Shown: piece by piece, positions 39,060 to 54,500 of the stretch
Numbering within the stretch: the first letter of the stretch is position 1
Layout: each line of letters opens with the position of its first letter
DNA from: Sipunculus nudus
Taxonomy: Eukaryota > Annelida > Sipuncula > Golfingiida > Sipunculidae
Assembly (NCBI GenBank): GCA_026874595.1
Contig: CM049318.1
Span: 48,092,456-48,156,455, forward strand
DNA length: 64,000 nucleotides
Reading direction: 5' to 3'
The notes under the pieces: model-generated
The model's database searches: none
Told to the model about the DNA's origin: nothing
What the model saw: only the letters and a program-made list of their open reading frames with translations
Translations under genes and position numbers: made by a program

Positions 39060-42000
39060 GCAGAAAAAGAACCAAAAGGTAACAATAAACCAATGGCAGT
39101 TAAAGAACCGACAGGTATACAAAAAATCAATGGCAGAAAAAGAACCAAAAGGTAACAATAAACCAATGGCAGTTAAAGAACCGACAGGTATACAAAAAAT
39201 CAATGGCAGAAAAAGAACCAAAAGGTAACAATAAACCAATGGCCGTTAAAGAACCGACAGGTATACAAAAAATCGATGGCAGAAAAAGAAACAAAGGTAA
39301 CAATAAACCAATGGCAGTTAAAGAACCGACAGGTAACAATAAACTAATGGCAGTTAAAGAACCGACAGGTATACAAAGAATCGATTGCAGAAAAAGAGCC
39401 AAAAGGTAACAATAAACCAATGGCCGTTAAAGAACCGACAGGTATACAAAAAATTGATGGCAGAAAAAGAGCCAAAAGGTAACAATAAACCAATGGCCGT
39501 TAAAGAACCGACAGGTATACAAAAAATCGATGGCAGAAAAAGAGCCAAAAGGTAACAATAAACTAATGGCAGTTAAAGAACCGACAGGTATACAATAAAT
39601 CGATGGCAGAAAAAGAGCCAAAAGGTAACAATAAACTAATGGCAGTTAAAGAACCGACAGGTATACAAAAAATCGATGGCAGTTAAAGAACCGACAGGTA
39701 TACAAAAAATCAATGGCAGAAAAAGAACCAAAAGGTAACAATAAACCAATGGCAGTTAAAGAACCGACAGGTATACAAACATCGATGGCAGAAAAAGAAC
39801 CAAAGGTAACAATAAACCAATGGCAGTTAAAGAACCGACAGGTAACAATAAACTAATGGCAGTTAAAGAACCGACAGGTATACAATAAATCGATGGCAGA
39901 AAAAGAACCAAAAGGTAACAATAAACCAATGGCAGTTAAAGAACCAAAAGGTAACAATAAACTAATGGCAGTTAAAGAACCGACAGGTATACAAAAAATC
40001 AATGGCAGAAAAAGAGCCAAAAGGTAACAATAAACAAATGGCCGTTAAAGAACCGACAGGTATACAAAAAATCGATGGCAGAAAAAGAGCCAAAAGGTAA
40101 CAATAAACCAATGGCAGTTAAAGAACCAAAAGGTAACAATAAACTAATGGCAGTTAAAGAACCGACAGGTATACAATAAATCGATGGCAGAATAAGAACC
40201 AAAAGGTAACAATAAACCAATGACCGTTAAAGAACCAAAAGGTAACAACAAACTAATGGCAGTAAAAGAACCGACAGGTATACAATAAATCGATGGCAGA
40301 AAAAGAACCAAAAGTTAACAATAAACCAATGGCAGTTAAAGGACCGACAGGTATACAATAAATCGATGGCAGAAAAAGAGTCAAAAGGTAACAATAAACC
40401 AATGGCAGTTAAAGAACCAAAAGGTAACAATAAACTAATGGCAGTTAAAGAACCGACAGGTATACAAAAAATCGATGGCAGAAAAAGAAACAAAGGTAAC
40501 AATAAACCAATGGCAGTTAAAGAACCAAAAGGTAACAATAAACCAATGGCAATAAAAGGACCGACAAGTATACAATAAATCGATGGCAGAAAAAGAGCCA
40601 AAAGGTAACAATAAACCAATGGCAGTTAAAGAACCCAAAGGTAACAATAAACTAATGGCAGTTAAAGAACCAAAAGTTAACAATAAACCAATGGCAGTTA
40701 AAGAACCGACAGGTAACAATAAACTAATGGCAGTTAAAGAACCGACAGGTATACAAAGAATCGATGGCAGAAAAAGAGCCAAAAGGTAACAATAAACCAA
40801 TGGCCGTTAAAGAACCGACAGGTATACAAAAAATCGATGGCAGAAAAAGAGCCAAAAGGTAACAATAAACTAATGGCAGTTAAAGAACCGACAGGTATAC
40901 AATAAATCGATGGCAGAAAAAGAGCCAAAAGGTAACAATAAACTAATGGCAGTTAAAGAACCGACAGGTATACAAAAAATCGATGGCAGTTAAAGAACCG
41001 ACAGGTATACAAAAAATCAATGGCAGAAAAAGAACCAAAAGGTAACAATAAACCAATGGCAGTTAAAGAACCGAGAGGTATACAAAAAATCAATGGCAGA
41101 AAAAGAACCAAAAGGTAACAATAAACCAATGGCAGTTAAAGAACCGACAGGTATACAAAAATCGATGGCAGAAAAGGAACCAAAGGTAACAATAAACCAA
41201 TGGCAGTTAAAGAACCAAGAGGTAACAATAAACTAATGGCAGTAAAAGAACCGACAGGTATACAAAAAATCAATGGCAGAAAAAGAACCAAAAGGTAACA
41301 ATAAACCAATGGCAGTTAAAGACCCGACAGGTATACAAAAATCGATGGCAGAAAAAGAGCCAAAAGGTAACAATAAACCAATGGCAGTTAAAGAACCAAA
41401 AGGTAACAATAAACTAATGGCAGTTAAAGAACCGACAGGTATACAATAAATCGATGGCAGAATAAGAACCAAAAGGTAACAATGAATCGATGGCAGAAAA
41501 AGAACCAAAAGGTAACAATAAACCAATGGCAGTTAAAGAACCAAAAGGTAACAATAAACTAATGGCAGTTAAAGAACCAAAAGGTAACAATAAACTAATG
41601 GCAGTTAAAGAACCGACAGGTATACAATAAATCGATGGCAGAAAAAGAACCAAAAGGTAACAATAAACTAATGGCAGTTAAAGAACCAAAAGGTATTAAT
41701 AAACTAATGGCAGTTAAAGAACCAAAATGTAACAATAAACTAATGGCAGTTAAAGAACCGACAGGTATACAATAAATCGATGGCAGAAAAAGAACCAAAA
41801 GGTAACAATAAACTAATGGCAGTTAAAGAACCGATAGGTATACAAAAAATCAATGGCAGAAAAAGAACCAAAAGGTAACAATAAACCAATGGCAGTTAAA
41901 GAACGGACAGGTATACAAAAAATCAATGGCAGAAAAAGAACCAAAAGGTAACAATAAACCAATGGCAGTTAAAGAACCGACAGGTATACAAAAAATCAAT

Positions 42001-45000
42001 GGCAGAAAAAGAACCAAAAGGGAACAATAAACCAATGGCCGTTAAAGAACCGACAGGTATACAAAAAATCAATGGCAGAAAAAGAACCAAAAGGTAACAA
42101 TAAACCAATGGCAGTTAAAGAACCGACAGGTATACAAAAAATCAATGGCAGAAAAAGAACCAAAAGGTAACAATAAACCAATGGCAGTTAAAGAACCGAC
42201 AGGTATACAAAAAATCAATGGCAGAAAAAGAACCAAAAGGTAACAATAAACCAATGGCCGTTAAAGAACCGACAGGTATACAAAAAATCGATGGCAGAAA
42301 AAGAAACAAAGGTAACAATAAACCAATGGCAGTTAAAGAACCGACAGGTAACAATAAACTAATGGCAGTTAAAGAACCGACAGGTATACAAAGAATCGAT
42401 TGCAGAAAAAGAGCCAAAAGGTAACAATAAACCAATGGCCGTTAAAGAACCGACAGGTATACAAAAAATTGATGGCAGAAAAAGAGCCAAAAGGTAACAA
42501 TAAACCAATGGCCGTTAAAGAACCGACAGGTATACAAAAAATCGATGGCAGAAAAAGAGCCAAAAGGTAACAATAAACTAATGGCAGTTAAAGAACCGAC
42601 AGGTATACAATAAATCGATGGCAGAAAAAGAGCCAAAAGGTAACAATAAACTAATGGCAGTTAAAGAACCGACAGGTATACAAAAAATCGATGGCAGTTA
42701 AAGAACCGACAGGTATACAAAAAATCAATGGCAGAAAAAGAACCAAAAGGTAACAATAAACCAATGGCAGTTAAAGAACCGACAGGTATACAAACATCGA
42801 TGGCAGAAAAAGAACCAAAGGTAACAATAAACCAATGGCAGTTAAAGAACCGACAGGTAACAATAAACTAATGGCAGTTAAAGAACCGACAGGTATACAA
42901 TAAATCGATGGCAGAAAAAGAACCAAAAGGTAACAATAAACCAATGGCAGTTAAAGAACCAAAAGGTAACAATAAACTAATGGCAGTTAAAGAACCGACA
43001 GGTATACAAAAAATCAATGGCAGAAAAAGAGCCAAAAGGTAACAATAAACAAATGGCCGTTAAAGAACCGACAGGTATACAAAAAATCGATGGCAGAAAA
43101 AGAGCCAAAAGGTAACAATAAACCAATGGCAGTTAAAGAACCAAAAGGTAACAATAAACTAATGGCAGTTAAAGAACCGACAGGTATACAATAAATCGAT
43201 GGCAGAATAAGAACCAAAAGGTAACAATAAACCAATGACCGTTAAAGAACCAAAAGGTAACAACAAACTAATGGCAGTAAAAGAACCGACAGGTATACAA
43301 TAAATCGATGGCAGAAAAAGAACCAAAAGTTAACAATAAACCAATGGCAGTTAAAGGACCGACAGGTATACAATAAATCGATGGCAGAAAAAGAGTCAAA
43401 AGGTAACAATAAACCAATGGCAGTTAAAGAACCAAAAGGTAACAATAAACTAATGGCAGTTAAAGAACCGACAGGTATACAAAAAATCGATGGCAGAAAA
43501 AGAAACAAAGGTAACAATAAACCAATGGCAGTTAAAGAACCAAAAGGTAACAATAAACCAATGGCAATAAAAGGACCGACAAGTATACAATAAATCGATG
43601 GCAGAAAAAGAGCCAAAAGGTAACAATAAACCAATGGCAGTTAAAGAACCCAAAGGTAACAATAAACTAATGGCAGTTAAAGAACCAAAAGTTAACAATA
43701 AACCAATGGCAGTTAAAGAACCGACAGGTAACAATAAACTAATGGCAGTTAAAGAACCGACAGGTATACAAAGAATCGATGGCAGAAAAAGAGCCAAAAG
43801 GTAACAATAAACCAATGGCCGTTAAAGAACCGACAGGTATACAAAAAATCGATGGCAGAAAAAGAGCCAAAAGGTAACAATAAACTAATGGCAGTTAAAG
43901 AACCGACAGGTATACAATAAATCGATGGCAGAAAAAGAGCCAAAAGGTAACAATAAACTAATGGCAGTTAAAGAACCGACAGGTATACAAAAAATCGATG
44001 GCAGTTAAAGAACCGACAGGTATACAAAAAATCAATGGCAGAAAAAGAACCAAAAGGTAACAATAAACCAATGGCAGTTAAAGAACCGAGAGGTATACAA
44101 AAAATCAATGGCAGAAAAAGAACCAAAAGGTAACAATAAACCAATGGCAGTTAAAGAACCGACAGGTATACAAAAATCGATGGCAGAAAAGGAACCAAAG
44201 GTAACAATAAACCAATGGCAGTTAAAGAACCAAGAGGTAACAATAAACTAATGGCAGTAAAAGAACCGACAGGTATACAAAAAATCAATGGCAGAAAAAG
44301 AACCAAAAGGTAACAATAAACCAATGGCAGTTAAAGACCCGACAGGTATACAAAAATCGATGGCAGAAAAAGAGCCAAAAGGTAACAATAAACCAATGGC
44401 AGTTAAAGAACCAAAAGGTAACAATAAACTAATGGCAGTTAAAGAACCGACAGGTATACAATAAATCGATGGCAGAATAAGAACCAAAAGGTAACAATGA
44501 ATCGATGGCAGAAAAAGAACCAAAAGGTAACAATAAACCAATGGCAGTTAAAGAACCAAAAGGTAACAATAAACTAATGGCAGTTAAAGAACCAAAAGGT
44601 AACAATAAACTAATGGCAGTTAAAGAACCGACAGGTATACAATAAATCGATGGCAGAAAAAGAACCAAAAGGTAACAATAAACTAATGGCAGTTAAAGAA
44701 CCAAAAGGTATTAATAAACTAATGGCAGTTAAAGAACCAAAATGTAACAATAAACTAATGGCAGTTAAAGAACCGACAGGTATACAATAAATCGATGGCA
44801 GAAAAAGAACCAAAAGGTAACAATAAACTAATGGCAGTTAAAGAACCGATAGGTATACAAAAAATCAATGGCAGAAAAAGAACCAAAAGGTAACAATAAA
44901 CCAATGGCAGTTAAAGAACGGACAGGTATACAAAAAATCAATGGCAGAAAAAGAACCAAAAGGTAACAATAAACCAATGGCAGTTAAAGAACCGACAGGT

Positions 45001-45500
45001 ATACAAAAAATCAATGGCAGAAAAAGAACCAAAAGGGAACAATAAACCAATGGCCGTTAAAGAACCGACAGGTATACAAAAAATCGATGGCAGAAAAAGA
45101 AACAAAGGTAACAATAAACCAATGGCAGTTAAAGAACCGACAGGTAATAATAAACTAATGGCAGTTAAAGAACCGACAGGTATACAAAGAATCGATGGCA
45201 GAAAAAGAGCCAAAAGGTAACAATAAACCAATGGCCGTTAAAGAACCGACAGGTATACAAAAAATTGATGGCAGAAAAAGAGCCAAAAGGTAACAATAAA
45301 CCAATGGCCGTTAAAGAACCGACAGGTATACAAAAAATCGATGGCAGAAAAAGAGCCAAAAGGTAACAATAAACTAATGGCAGTTAAAGAACCGACAGGT
45401 ATACAATAAATCGATGGCAGAAAAAGAGCCAAAAGGTAACAATAAACTAATGGCAGTTAAAGAACCGACAGGTATACAAAAAATTGATGGCAGTTAAAGA
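39060..45500 (+). repeat. 3,015-bp tandem duplication
   Basis: 39.06-42.07 kb recurs at +3,015 bp (42.07-45.05 kb). The rare marker AAAAGGGAACAATAAACC is at 42,020 and 45,035 (GGGAAC start). After it, the next partial copy resumes at +2,796 bp, exactly three dimers (219 bp) shorter. A further small 256-bp duplication with the marker AAAATTGATGGCAGTTAAAG lies at about 45.48 and 45.74 kb. Confidence 0.8.
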
Positions 45501-47095
45501 ACCGACAGGTATACAAAAAATCAATGGCAGAAAAAGAACCAAAAGGTAACAATAAACCAATGGCAGTTAAAGAACCGACAGGTATACAAAGAATCGATGG
45601 CAGAAAAAGAGCCAAAAGGTAACAATAAACTAATGGCAGTTAAAGAACCGACAGGTATACAATAAATCGATGGCAGAAAAAGAGCCAAAAGGTAACAATA
45701 AACTAATGGCAGTTAAAGAACCGACAGGTATACAAAAAATTGATGGCAGTTAAAGAACCGACAGGTATACAAAAAATCAATGGCAGAAAAAGAACCAAAA
45801 GGTAACAATAAACCAATGGCAGTTAAAGAACCGACAGGTATACAAAAATCGATGGCAGAAAAAGAACCAAAGGTAACAATAAACCAATGGCAGTTAAAGA
45901 ACCGACAGGTAACAATAAACTAATGGCAGTTAAAGAACCGACAGGTATACAATAAATCGATGGCAGAAAAAGAACCAAAAGGTAACAATAAACCAATGGC
46001 AGTTAAAGAACCAAAAGGTAACAATAAACTAATGGCAGTTAAAGAACCGACAGGTATACAATAAATCGATGGCAGAAAAAGAAACAAAGGTAACAATAAA
46101 CCAATGGCAGTTAAAGAACCAAAAGGTAACAATAAACCAATGGCAATTAAAGGACCGACAGGTATACTATAAATCGATGGCAGAAAAAGAGCCAAAAGGT
46201 AACAATAAACCAATGGCAGTTAAAGAACCAAAAGGTAACAATAAACTAATGGCAGTTAAAGAAACGACAGGTATTCAATAAATCGATGGCAGAAAAAGAG
46301 CCAAAAGGTAACAATAAACCAATGGCAGTTAAAGAACCAAAAGGTAACAATAAACTAATGGCAGTTAAAGAACCGACAGGTATACAAAAATCGATGGCAG
46401 AAAAAGAGCCAAAAGGTAACAATAAACAAATGGCCATTAAAGAACCGACAGGTATACAAAAAATCGATGGCAGAAAAAGAGCCAAAAGGTAACAATAAAC
46501 CAATGGCAGATAAAGAACCAAAAGGTAACAATAAACTAATGGCAGTTAAAGAACCGACAGGTAACAATAAACTAATGGCAGTTAAAGAACCGACAGGTAT
46601 ACAATAAATCGATGGCAGAAAAAGAACCAAAAGGTAACAATAAACCAATGGCAGTTAAAGAACCAAAAGGTAACAATAAACTAATGGCAGTTAAAGAACC
46701 AAAAGGTAACAATAAACTAATGGCAGTTAAAGAACCGACAGGTATACAATAAATCGATGGCAGAAAAAGAACCAAAAGGTAACAATAAACTAATGGCAGT
46801 TAAAGAACCAAAAGGTAACAATAAACTAATGGCAGTTAAAGAACCAAAAGGTAACAATAAACTACTGGCAGTTAAAGAACCGACAGGTATACAATAAATC
46901 GATGGCAGAAAAAGAACCAAAAGGTAACAATAAACTAATGGCAGTTAAAGAACCGACAGGTATACAAAAAATCAATGGCAGAAAAAGAACCAAAAGGTAA
47001 CAATAAACCAATGGCAGTTAAAGAACCGACAGGTATACAAAAAATCAATGGCAGAAAAAGAACCAAAAGGTAACAATAAACCAATGGCAGTTAAA
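45501..47095 (+). repeat. Trimer and tetramer domain
   Basis: Interspersed 109-bp and 145-bp units, for example at 46,572-46,920 where three 36-mers precede each 37-mer. No kilobase-scale duplication is obvious here, apart from similarity to 41.4-41.8 kb. Confidence 0.6.
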
Positions 47096-50000
47096 GAACC
47101 GACAGGTATACAAAAAATCAATGGCAGAAAAAGAACCAAAAGGTAACAATAAACCAATGGCCGTTAAAGAACCGACAGGTATACAAAAAATCGATGGCAG
47201 AAAAAGAAACAAAGGTAACAATAAACCAATGGCAGTTAAAGAACCGACAGGTATACAAAAAAATCGATGGCAGAAAAAGAACCAAAAAGTAACAATAAAC
47301 TAATGGCAGTTAAAGAACCGACAGGTATACACAAATCGATGGCAGAAAAAGAGCCAAAAGGTAACAATAAACAAATGGCCGTTTGAGAAACGACAGGTAA
47401 CAATAAACTAATGGCAGTTAAAGAACCGACAGGTATACAATAAATCGATGACAGAAAAAGAGCCAAAAGGTAACAATAAACCAATGGCAGTTAAAGAACC
47501 AAAAGGTAACAATAAACCAATGGCCGTTAAAGAACCGACAGGTATACAATAAATCGATGGCAGAAAAAGAACCAAAAGGTTACAATAAACTAATGGCAGT
47601 TAAAGAACCAAAAGGTAACAATAAACCAATGACCGTTAAAGAACCGACAGGTATACAAAAAATCAATGGCAGAAAAAGAACCAAAAGGTAACAATAAACC
47701 AATGGCCGTTAAAGAACCGACAGGTATACAATAAATCGATGGCAGAAAAAGAGCCAAAAGGTAACAATAAACCAATGGCAGTTAAAGAACCAAAAGGTAA
47801 CAATAAACTAATGGCAGTTAAAGAACCGACAGGTATACAATAAATTGATGGCAGAAAAAGAGCCAAAAGGTAACAATAAACCAATGGCAGTTAAAGAACC
47901 AAAAGGTGACAATAAACTAATGGCAGTTAAAGAACCGACAGGTATACAATAAATCGATGGCAGAAAAAGAACCAAAAGGTAACAATAAACTAATGGCAGT
48001 TAAAGAACCGACAGGTATACAAAAAATCAATGGCAGAAAAAGAACCAAAAGGTAACAATAAACCAATGGCAGTTAAAGAACCGACAGGTATACAAAAATC
48101 GATGGCAGAAAAAGAGCCAAAAGGTAACAATAAACAAATGGCCGTTAAAGAACCGACAGGTATACAAAAAATCGATGGCAGAAAAAGAGCCAAAAGGTAA
48201 CAATAAACCAATGGCAGTTAAAGAACCAAAAGGTAACAATAAACTAATGGCAGTTAAAGAACCGACAGGTAACAATAAACTAATGGCAGTTAAAGAACCG
48301 ACAGGTATACAATAAATCGATGGCAGAAAAAGAACCAAAAGGTAACAATAAACCAATGGCAGTTAAAGAACCAAAAGGTAACAATAAACTAATGGCAGTT
48401 AAAGAACCAAAAGGTAACAATAAACTAATGGCAGTTAAAGAACCGACAGGTATACAATAAATCGATGGCAGAAAAAGAACCAAAAGGTAACAATAAACCA
48501 ATGGCAGTTAAAGAACCAAAAGGTAACAATAAACCAATGGCAATTAAAGGACCGACAGGTATACAATAAATCGATGGCAGAAAAAGAGCCAAAAGGTAAC
48601 AATAAACCAATGGCAGTTAAAGAACCAAAAGGTAACAATAAACCAATGGCCGTTAAAGAACCGACAGGTATACAATAAATCGATGGCAGAAAAAGAACCA
48701 AAAGGTTACAATAAACTAATGGCAGTTAAAGAACCAAAAGGTAACAATAAACCAATGGCCGTTAAAGAACCGACAGGTATAGAAAAAATCGAGGGCAGAA
48801 AAAGAGCCAAAAGGTAACAATAAACCAATGGCAGTTAAAGAACCAAAAGGTAACAATAAACCAATGGCCGTTAAAGAACCGACAGGTATACAATAAATCG
48901 ATGGCAGAAAAAGAACCAAAAGGTTACAATAAACTAATGGCAGTTAAAGAACCAAAAGGTAACAATAAACCAATGGCCGTTAAAGAACCGACAGGTATAG
49001 AAAAAATCGAGGGCAGAAAAAGAGCCAAAAGGTAACAATAAACCAATGGCAGTTAAAGAACCGACAGGTATATAAAAAATCGATGGCAGAAAAAGAGCCA
49101 AAAGGTAACAATAAACCAATGGCCGTTAAAGAACCGACAGGTATACAAAAAATCGATGGCAGAAAAAGAGCCAAAAGGTAACAATAAACTAATGGCAGTT
49201 AAAGAACCAAAAGGTAACAATAAACTAATGGCAGTTAAAGAACCGACAGGTATACAATAAATCGATGGCAGAAAAAGAACCAAAAGGTAACAATAAACTA
49301 ATGGCAGTTAAAGAACCAAAAGGTAACTATAAACTAATGGCAGTTAAAGAACCAAAAGGTAACAATAAACTAATGGCTGTTAAAGAACCGACAGGTATAC
49401 AAAAAATCAATGGCAGAAAAAGAACCAAAAGGTAACAATAAACCAATGGCCGTTAAAGAACCGACAGGTATACAAAAAATCGATGGCAGAAAAAGAAACA
49501 AAGGTAACAATAAACCAATGGCAGTTAAAGAACCGACAGGTATACAAAAAAATCGATGGCAGAAAAAGAACCAAAAAGTAACAATAAACTAATGGCAGTT
49601 AAAGAACCGACAGGTATACACAAATCGATGGCAGAAAAAGAGCCAAAAGGTAACAATAAACAAATGGCCGTTTAAGAACCGACAGGTAACAATAAACTAA
49701 TGGCAGTTAAAGAACCGACAGGTATACAATAAATCGATGGCAGAAAAAGAGCCAAAAGGTAACAATAAACCAATGGCAGTTAAAGAACCAAAAGGTAACA
49801 ATAAACCAATGGCCGTTAAAGAACCGACAGGTATACAATAAATCGATGGCAGAAAAAGAATCAAAAGGTTACAATAAACTAATGGCAGTTAAAGAACCAA
49901 AAGGTAACAATAAACCAATGACCGTTAAAGAACCGACAGGTATACAAAAAATCAATGGCAGAAAAAGAACCAAAAGGTAACAATAAACCAATGGCCGTTA

Positions 50001-51515
50001 AAGAACCGACAGGTATACAATAAATCGATGGCAGAAAAAGAGCCAAAAGGTAACAATAAACCAATGGCAGTTAAAGAACCAAAAGGTAACAATAAACTAA
50101 TGGCAGTTAAAGAACCGACAGGTATACAATAAATTGATGGCAGAAAAAGAGCCAAAAGGTAACAATAAACCAATGGCAGTTAAAGAACCAAAAGGTGACA
50201 ATAAACTAATGGCAGTTAAAGAACCGACAGGTATACAATAAATCGATGGCAGAAAAAGAACCAAAAGGTAACAATAAACTAATGGCAGTTAAAGAACCGA
50301 CAGGTATACAAAAAATCAATGGCAGAAAAAGAACCAAAAGGTAACAATAAACCAATGGCAGTTAAAGAACCGACAGGTATACAAAAATCGATGGCAGAAA
50401 AAGAGCCAAAAGGTAACAATAAACAAATGGCCGTTAAAGAACCGACAGGTATACAAAAAATCGATGGCAGAAAAAGAGCCAAAAGGTAACAATAAACCAA
50501 TGGCAGTTAAAGAACCAAAAGGTAACAATAAACTAATGGCAGTTAAAGAACCGACAGGTAACAATAAACTAATGGCAGTTAAAGAACCGACAGGTATACA
50601 ATAAATCGATGGCAGAAAAAGAACCAAAAGGTAACAATAAACCAATGGCAGTTAAAGAACCAAAAGGTAACAATAAACTAATGGCAGTTAAAGAACCAAA
50701 AGGTAACAATAAACTAATGGCAGTTAAAGAACCGACAGGTATACAATAAATCGATGGCAGAAAAAGAACCAAAAGGTAACAATAAACCAATGGCAGTTAA
50801 AGAACCAAAAGGTAACAATAAACCAATGGCAATTAAAGGACCGACAGGTATACAATAAATCGATGGCAGAAAAAGAGCCAAAAGGTAACAATAAACCAAT
50901 GGCAGTTAAAGAACCAAAAGGTAACAATAAACCAATGGCCGTTAAAGAACCGACAGGTATACAATAAATCGATGGCAGAAAAAGAACCAAAAGGTTACAA
51001 TAAACTAATGGCAGTTAAAGAACCAAAAGGTAACAATAAACCAATGACCGTTAAAGAACCGACAGGTATACAAAAAATCAATGGCAGAAAAAGAACCAAA
51101 AGGTAACAATAAACCAATGGCCGTTAAAGAACCGACAGGTATACAATAAATCGATGGCAGAAAAAGAGCCAAAAGGTAACAATAAACCAATGGCAGTTAA
51201 AGAACCAAAAGGTATACAATAAATTGATGGCAGAAAAAGAGCCAAAAGGTAACAATAAACCAATGGCAGTTAAAGAACCAAAAGGTGACAATAAACTAAT
51301 GGCAGTTAAAGAACCGACAGGTATACAATAAATCGATGGCAGAAAAAGAACCAAAAGGTAACAATAAACTAATGGCAGTTAAAGAACCGACAGGTATACA
51401 AAAAATCAATGGCAGAAAAAGAGCCAAAAGGTAACAATAAACAAATGGCCGTTAAAGAACCGACAGGTATACAAAAAATCGATGGCAGAAAAAGAGCCAA
51501 AAGGTAACAATAAAC
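47095..51515 (+). repeat. 2,289-bp tandem duplication
   Basis: 47.1-48.77 kb recurs at +2,289 bp as 49.39-51.06 kb. The segment between (48.77-49.38 kb) carries the markers TATAGAAAAAATCGAGGGC and GGTAACTATAAACTAATGG, which become part of the 1,566-bp unit further right. It may therefore resemble the source of that unit. Confidence 0.75.
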
Positions 51516-51519
51516 CAAT

Positions 51520-54500
51520 GGCAGTTAAAGAACCAAAAGGTAACAATAAACTAATGGCAGTTAAAGAACCAAAAGGTAACAATAAACTAATGGCAGTTAA
51601 AGAACCGACAGGTATACAATAAATCGATGGCAGAAAAAGAACCAAAAGGTAACAATAAACTAATGGCAGTTAAAGAACCAAAAGGTAACTATAAACTAAT
51701 GGCAGTTAAAGAACCAAAAGGTAACAATAAACTAATGGCTGTTAAAGAACCGACAGGTATACAATAAATCGATGGCAGAAAAAGAACCAAAAGGTAACAA
51801 TAAACTAATGGCAGTTAAAGAACCGACAGGTATACAAAAAATCAATGGCAGAAAAAGAACCAAAAGGTAACAATAAACCAATGGCAATTAAAGAACCGAC
51901 AGGTATACAAAAAATCAATGGCAGAAAAAGAACCAAAAGGTAACAATAAACCAATGGCCGTTAAAGAACCGACAGGTATACAAAAAATCGATGGCAGAAA
52001 AAGAGCCAAAAGGTAACAATAAACCAACGGCCGTTAAAGGACCGAGAGGTATACAAAAAATCGATGGCAGAAAAAGAGCCAAAAGGTAACAATAAACCGA
52101 TGGCCCTTAAAGGACCGACAGGTATACAAAAAATCGATGGCAGAAAAAGAGCCAAAAGGTAACAATAAACCAATGGCCGTTAAAGGACCGACAGGTATAC
52201 AAAAAATCAATTGCAGAAAAAGAATCAAAAGGTAACAATAAACCAATGGCAGTTAAAGAACCGACAGGTATACAATAAATCGATGGCAGAAAAAGAACCA
52301 AAGGTAACAATAAACCAATGGCAGTTAAAGAACCGACAGGTATACAATAAATCGATGGCAGAAAAAGAACCAAAAGGTAACAATAAACTAATGGCAGTTA
52401 AAGAACCGACAGGTATACAATAAATCGATGGCAGAAAAAGAGCCAAAAGGTAACAATAAACCAATGGCCGTTAAAGGACCGACAGGTATACAAAAAATCG
52501 ATGGCAGAAAAAGAGCCAAAAGGTAACAATAAACCAATGGCCGTTAAAGGACCGACAGGTATACAAAAAATCGATGGCAGAAAAAGAGCCAAAAGGTAAC
52601 AATAAACCAATTGCCGTTAAAGAACCGACAGGGATACAAAAAATCGATGGCAGAAAAAGAGCCAAAAGGTAACAATAAACCAATGACCGTTAAAGAACCG
52701 ACAGGTATACAAAAAATCGATGGCAGAAAAAGAGCCAAAAGGTAACAATAAACCAATGGCCGTTAAAGAACCGACAGGTATAGAAAAAATCGAGGGCAGA
52801 AAAAGAGCCAAAAGGTAACAATAAACCAATGGCAGTTAAAGAACCGACAGGTATATAAAAAATCGATGGCAGAAAAAGAGCCAAAAGGTAACAATAAACC
52901 AATGGCCGTTAAAGAACCGACAGGTATACAAAAAATCGATGGCAGAAAAAGAGCCAAAAGGTAACAATAAACTAATGGCAGTTAAAGAACCGACAGGTAA
53001 CAATAAACTAATGGCAGTTAAAGAACCGACAGGTATACAATAAATCGATGGCAGAAAAAGAACCAAAAGGTAACAATAAACCAATGGCAGTTAAAGAACC
53101 AAAAGGTAACAATAAACTAATGGCAGTTAAAGAACCAAAAGGTAACAATAAACTAATGGCAGTTAAAGAACCGACAGGTATACAATAAATCGATGGCAGA
53201 AAAAGAACCAAAAGGTAACAATAAACTAATGGCAGTTAAAGAACCAAAAGGTAACTATAAACTAATGGCAGTTAAAGAACCAAAAGGTAACAATAAACTA
53301 ATGGCTGTTAAAGAACCGACAGGTATACAATAAATCGATGGCAGAAAAAGAACCAAAAGGTAACAATAAACTAATGGCAGTTAAAGAACCGACAGGTATA
53401 CAAAAAATCAATGGCAGAAAAAGAACCAAAAGGTAACAATAAACCAATGGCAATTAAAGAACCGACAGGTATACAAAAAATCAATGGCAGAAAAAGAACC
53501 AAAAGGTAACAATAAACCAATGGCCGTTAAAGAACCGACAGGTATACAAAAAATCGATGGCAGAAAAAGAGCCAAAAGGTAACAATAAACCAACGGCCGT
53601 TAAAGGACCGAGAGGTATACAAAAAATCGATGGCAGAAAAAGAGCCAAAAGGTAACAATAAACCGATGGCCCTTAAAGGACCGACAGGTATACAAAAAAT
53701 CGATGGCAGAAAAAGAGCCAAAAGGTAACAATAAACCAATGGCCGTTAAAGGACCGACAGGTATACAAAAAATCAATTGCAGAAAAAGAATCAAAAGGTA
53801 ACAATAAACCAATGGCAGTTAAAGAACCGACAGGTATACAATAAATCGATGGCAGAAAAAGAACCAAAGGTAACAATAAACCAATGGCAGTTAAAGAACC
53901 GACAGGTATACAATAAATCGATGGCAGAAAAAGAACCAAAAGGTAACAATAAACTAATGGCAGTTAAAGAACCGACAGGTATACAATAAATCGATGGCAG
54001 AAAAAGAGCCAAAAGGTAACAATAAACCAATGGCCGTTAAAGGACCGACAGGTATACAAAAAATCGATGGCAGAAAAAGAGCCAAAAGGTAACAATAAAC
54101 CAATGGCCGTTAAAGGACCGACAGGTATACAAAAAATCGATGGCAGAAAAAGAGCCAAAAGGTAACAATAAACCAATTGCCGTTAAAGAACCGACAGGGA
54201 TACAAAAAATCGATGGCAGAAAAAGAGCCAAAAGGTAACAATAAACCAATGACCGTTAAAGAACCGACAGGTATACAAAAAATCGATGGCAGAAAAAGAG
54301 CCAAAAGGTAACAATAAACCAATGGCCGTTAAAGAACCGACAGGTATAGAAAAAATCGAGGGCAGAAAAAGAGCCAAAAGGTAACAATAAACCAATGGCA
54401 GTTAAAGAACCGACAGGTATATAAAAAATCGATGGCAGAAAAAGAGCCAAAAGGTAACAATAAACCAATGGCCGTTAAAGAACCGACAGGTATACAAAAA

